Below are positions 5,820 to 7,103 of a DNA stretch of 7,103 nt, in pieces. The notes below the pieces were generated by a model. That model had not been told where the DNA came from. It did not search any database and worked only from the letters and a program-made list of their open reading frames with translations. The stretch covers positions 1 to 7,103 of the forward strand of contig CAYQJD010000040.1 of NCBI GenBank assembly GCA_964417835.1. The letters are read 5' to 3'. A program made the translations under genes and the position numbers. How positions within the stretch are numbered: the first letter of the stretch is position 1; each line of letters starts with the position of its first letter. Source of the stretch: UMGS1124 sp964417835. Its GTDB lineage: Bacteria; Bacillota_I; Bacilli_A; RF39; UBA660.

Positions 5820-7001
5820 ATGAAAATAAATAGTGTTTTTATAGGTGGATGGTTCCAAAGAACAATGTTACAATTAACTGAAATATACGATTTTTTACGA
5901 TCTTGTAAATCACAATTGGATTTAGATCAAGAAAAATTAAATGAATTTCATAAAAAATTATCGATTGGAAGAATTGATTATGGAGTGGCTGGAGAAGAGT
6001 ATGTAAAATTTACTACTTCATATCAAATAACAGTTAAAATATTCGAAGATGGGTTAATTACGTTAAATAATTCAAATGTATCTGGAGATACATTATTTGC
6101 AGATATTGATAAGTTAACTGATTACTATGAAAATAAACTATCACCTGCATTTAGTTATCTATTTAGTTTAGGTGCTCCTGTTCCAAAAGAACTTGCTAAT
6201 ATTGAAACCGTATATCCATATTTTATTATTTGTGACAAAGCATCAAAAAAAGCGATGCAAGAACTATTAATTAGAACAGAAAAGCAAAAATATTTTGAAT
6301 TTGATAATAACAATTATGATGTTATAAGAGGCGATAAATATTACTTTATAAATAATAAAGCTAAATCTTTAGAAAATATTGAAAGATACATTGAAGAACA
6401 AATATTCATAAGAGAATTTAAAGGGCAATTGCATAGATATCTTAACTTACATAGAATAATTTGGGAAAAAATAGACACTGTTAAAGAAAACGTAAAAGTA
6501 AAAGGTGCAGATATTGTAAAATTTACAACAAAATTAGAAGGTTATGCAAAAACAATTAATTTAATTGACGGTAGAATAAATCAAATGAGTACTTACATTT
6601 CAACTAGAGAGAAGATAGCAAAAAATGACGAAGAATTATCAGAATTTTTATCTATTTCAGGCTATAGATATGAGACTTTGAGAGATACATTAGAATATAT
6701 TAAAAAGTTATGGGATATGACAAAAAATTATGTCTCATCAGCACAAAAATTATTTGACAGTATTAAGCAGGATGTGACTTCAAGTTCTGTAAATAGTTTG
6801 ACGATCGTAACATCAATGAGTGCTGGTGCTGCTTTGCTAGATTTATTTACAGAATCTGCTCCAAGTTTTTCAGCTTTTGGAATCGTTTATTTCTTTATTT
6901 TGGCACTAATAGGATGGGCTTCTACAAAAATCTTAGCATTAGTTCAAAGTAGAAGAAAATATGAAGTGACAGACATTGAGTATGATAAAAATATAAAATA
7001 A
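5820..7001 (+). CDS. Uncharacterised helical protein with C-terminal membrane anchor
   Basis: I cannot name this 393-residue protein with confidence. It opens with a distinctive segment, FIGGWFQRTMLQLTEIYDFL (7-26), then an alpha-beta region (about 50-180) containing ITVKIFEDGLITLNN (70-84) and FSLGAPVPKELANI (115-128). A long helical, coiled-coil-prone region follows (about 182-322), then two hydrophobic segments at about 326-342 and 351-376, and a short charged tail. No signal peptide or catalytic motif is seen. The layout is reminiscent of RMD1/DUF155 and CorA-like proteins, with a mixed domain, helical stalk and paired C-terminal membrane helices, but the CorA GMN motif is absent. I have a vague recollection of relatives with the GGWFQRT start in uncultured bacteria. 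The start has a strong Shine-Dalgarno (AAGGAG, 5809-5814), and the gene follows the acetyltransferase by 12 bases. Confidence 0.85.
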   Translation: MKINSVFIGGWFQRTMLQLTEIYDFLRSCKSQLDLDQEKLNEFHKKLSIGRIDYGVAGEEYVKFTTSYQITVKIFEDGLITLNNSNVSGDTLFADIDKLTDYYENKLSPAFSYLFSLGAPVPKELANIETVYPYFIICDKASKKAMQELLIRTEKQKYFEFDNNNYDVIRGDKYYFINNKAKSLENIERYIEEQIFIREFKGQLHRYLNLHRIIWEKIDTVKENVKVKGADIVKFTTKLEGYAKTINLIDGRINQMSTYISTREKIAKNDEELSEFLSISGYRYETLRDTLEYIKKLWDMTKNYVSSAQKLFDSIKQDVTSSSVNSLTIVTSMSAGAALLDLFTESAPSFSAFGIVYFFILALIGWASTKILALVQSRRKYEVTDIEYDKNIK

Positions 7002-7045
7002 AATTATGAAAAGATATTTTAAAACAAATAAAAATTTTAAATTTA

Positions 7046-7103
7046 ATGCCAAATTTAAATAAGACTTTAGATAAATCTAGGAAAAGATGGAAAGATCAAT
7101 ATA
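7046..7103 (+). CDS. Possible start of a further gene (runs off right edge)
   Basis: An ATG at 7046 opens a frame that stays open for 19 codons to the window edge and begins MPNLNKTLDKSRKRWKDQY. The composition, with a Trp codon (TGG) and mixed charged residues, looks more like coding sequence than the neighbouring bases. There is no Shine-Dalgarno sequence, and the start lies within an AT-only inverted repeat (7036-7044 with 7051-7059). The product is unknown. A competing frame from the ATG at 7006 gives only 18 lysine-rich codons and is less likely. Confidence 0.3.
   Translation, partial: MPNLNKTLDKSRKRWKDQY

Noticed and set aside
7036..7059. Hairpin after the 393-residue gene as its terminator
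   Set aside because: The 9-bp stem is made only of A and T and has no T-run after it, so it is too weak to call a terminator.

Overview
The window is a very AT-rich stretch of bacterial chromosome with a low-GC Gram-positive character (Clostridia or Bacilli-like, probably a host-associated or uncultured lineage). The evidence is a Soj/Spo0J-type parA-parB pair followed by an MscS channel and a DUF951 protein, strong purine-rich ribosome binding sites, tightly overlapping genes and A/T-ending codons. TGG is used for Trp and no gene needs TGA read as Trp, so the ordinary bacterial code fits. One gene carries an in-frame TAG.

Layout. Positions 1-460 hold the 5' end of an IS30-family insertion sequence on the minus strand, cut by the window edge. 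It has its own promoter, and an inverted repeat places the transposase start codon in a potential hairpin. Positions 483-511 hold a good sigma-A type promoter pointing the other way, into one dense plus-strand operon: parA (547-1332), parB (1322-2215), a small-conductance mechanosensitive channel (2220-3026), a DUF951 protein (3010-3201), an AbgT-family transporter (3188-4723), and a small membrane-protein gene interrupted by a TAG codon (4731-5195). Neighbouring genes overlap or are separated by a few bases, which suggests translational coupling. A long AU-rich hairpin at 5204-5273 probably ends this unit; its loop holds a 28-bp segment resembling an IS3-family terminus.

After the hairpin, a second transcription unit contains a GNAT acetyltransferase (5364-5807) and a 393-residue protein of unknown function with a helical central region and two C-terminal membrane segments (5820-7001). 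A further reading frame may begin at 7046 and run off the right edge.

How the genes work together: ParA and ParB form the chromosome segregation system that acts on parS sites; no intact parS was seen here. MscS and DUF951 are probably housekeeping passengers of the parAB operon (inference). The AbgT transporter and the TAG-interrupted gene look like later additions to the operon's end. The points most worth a second look are the IS30 leader hairpin, the TAG-interrupted gene, the apparent mini-insertion inside the terminator, and the uncharacterised 393-residue protein. No CRISPR array, tRNA or rRNA was recognised.
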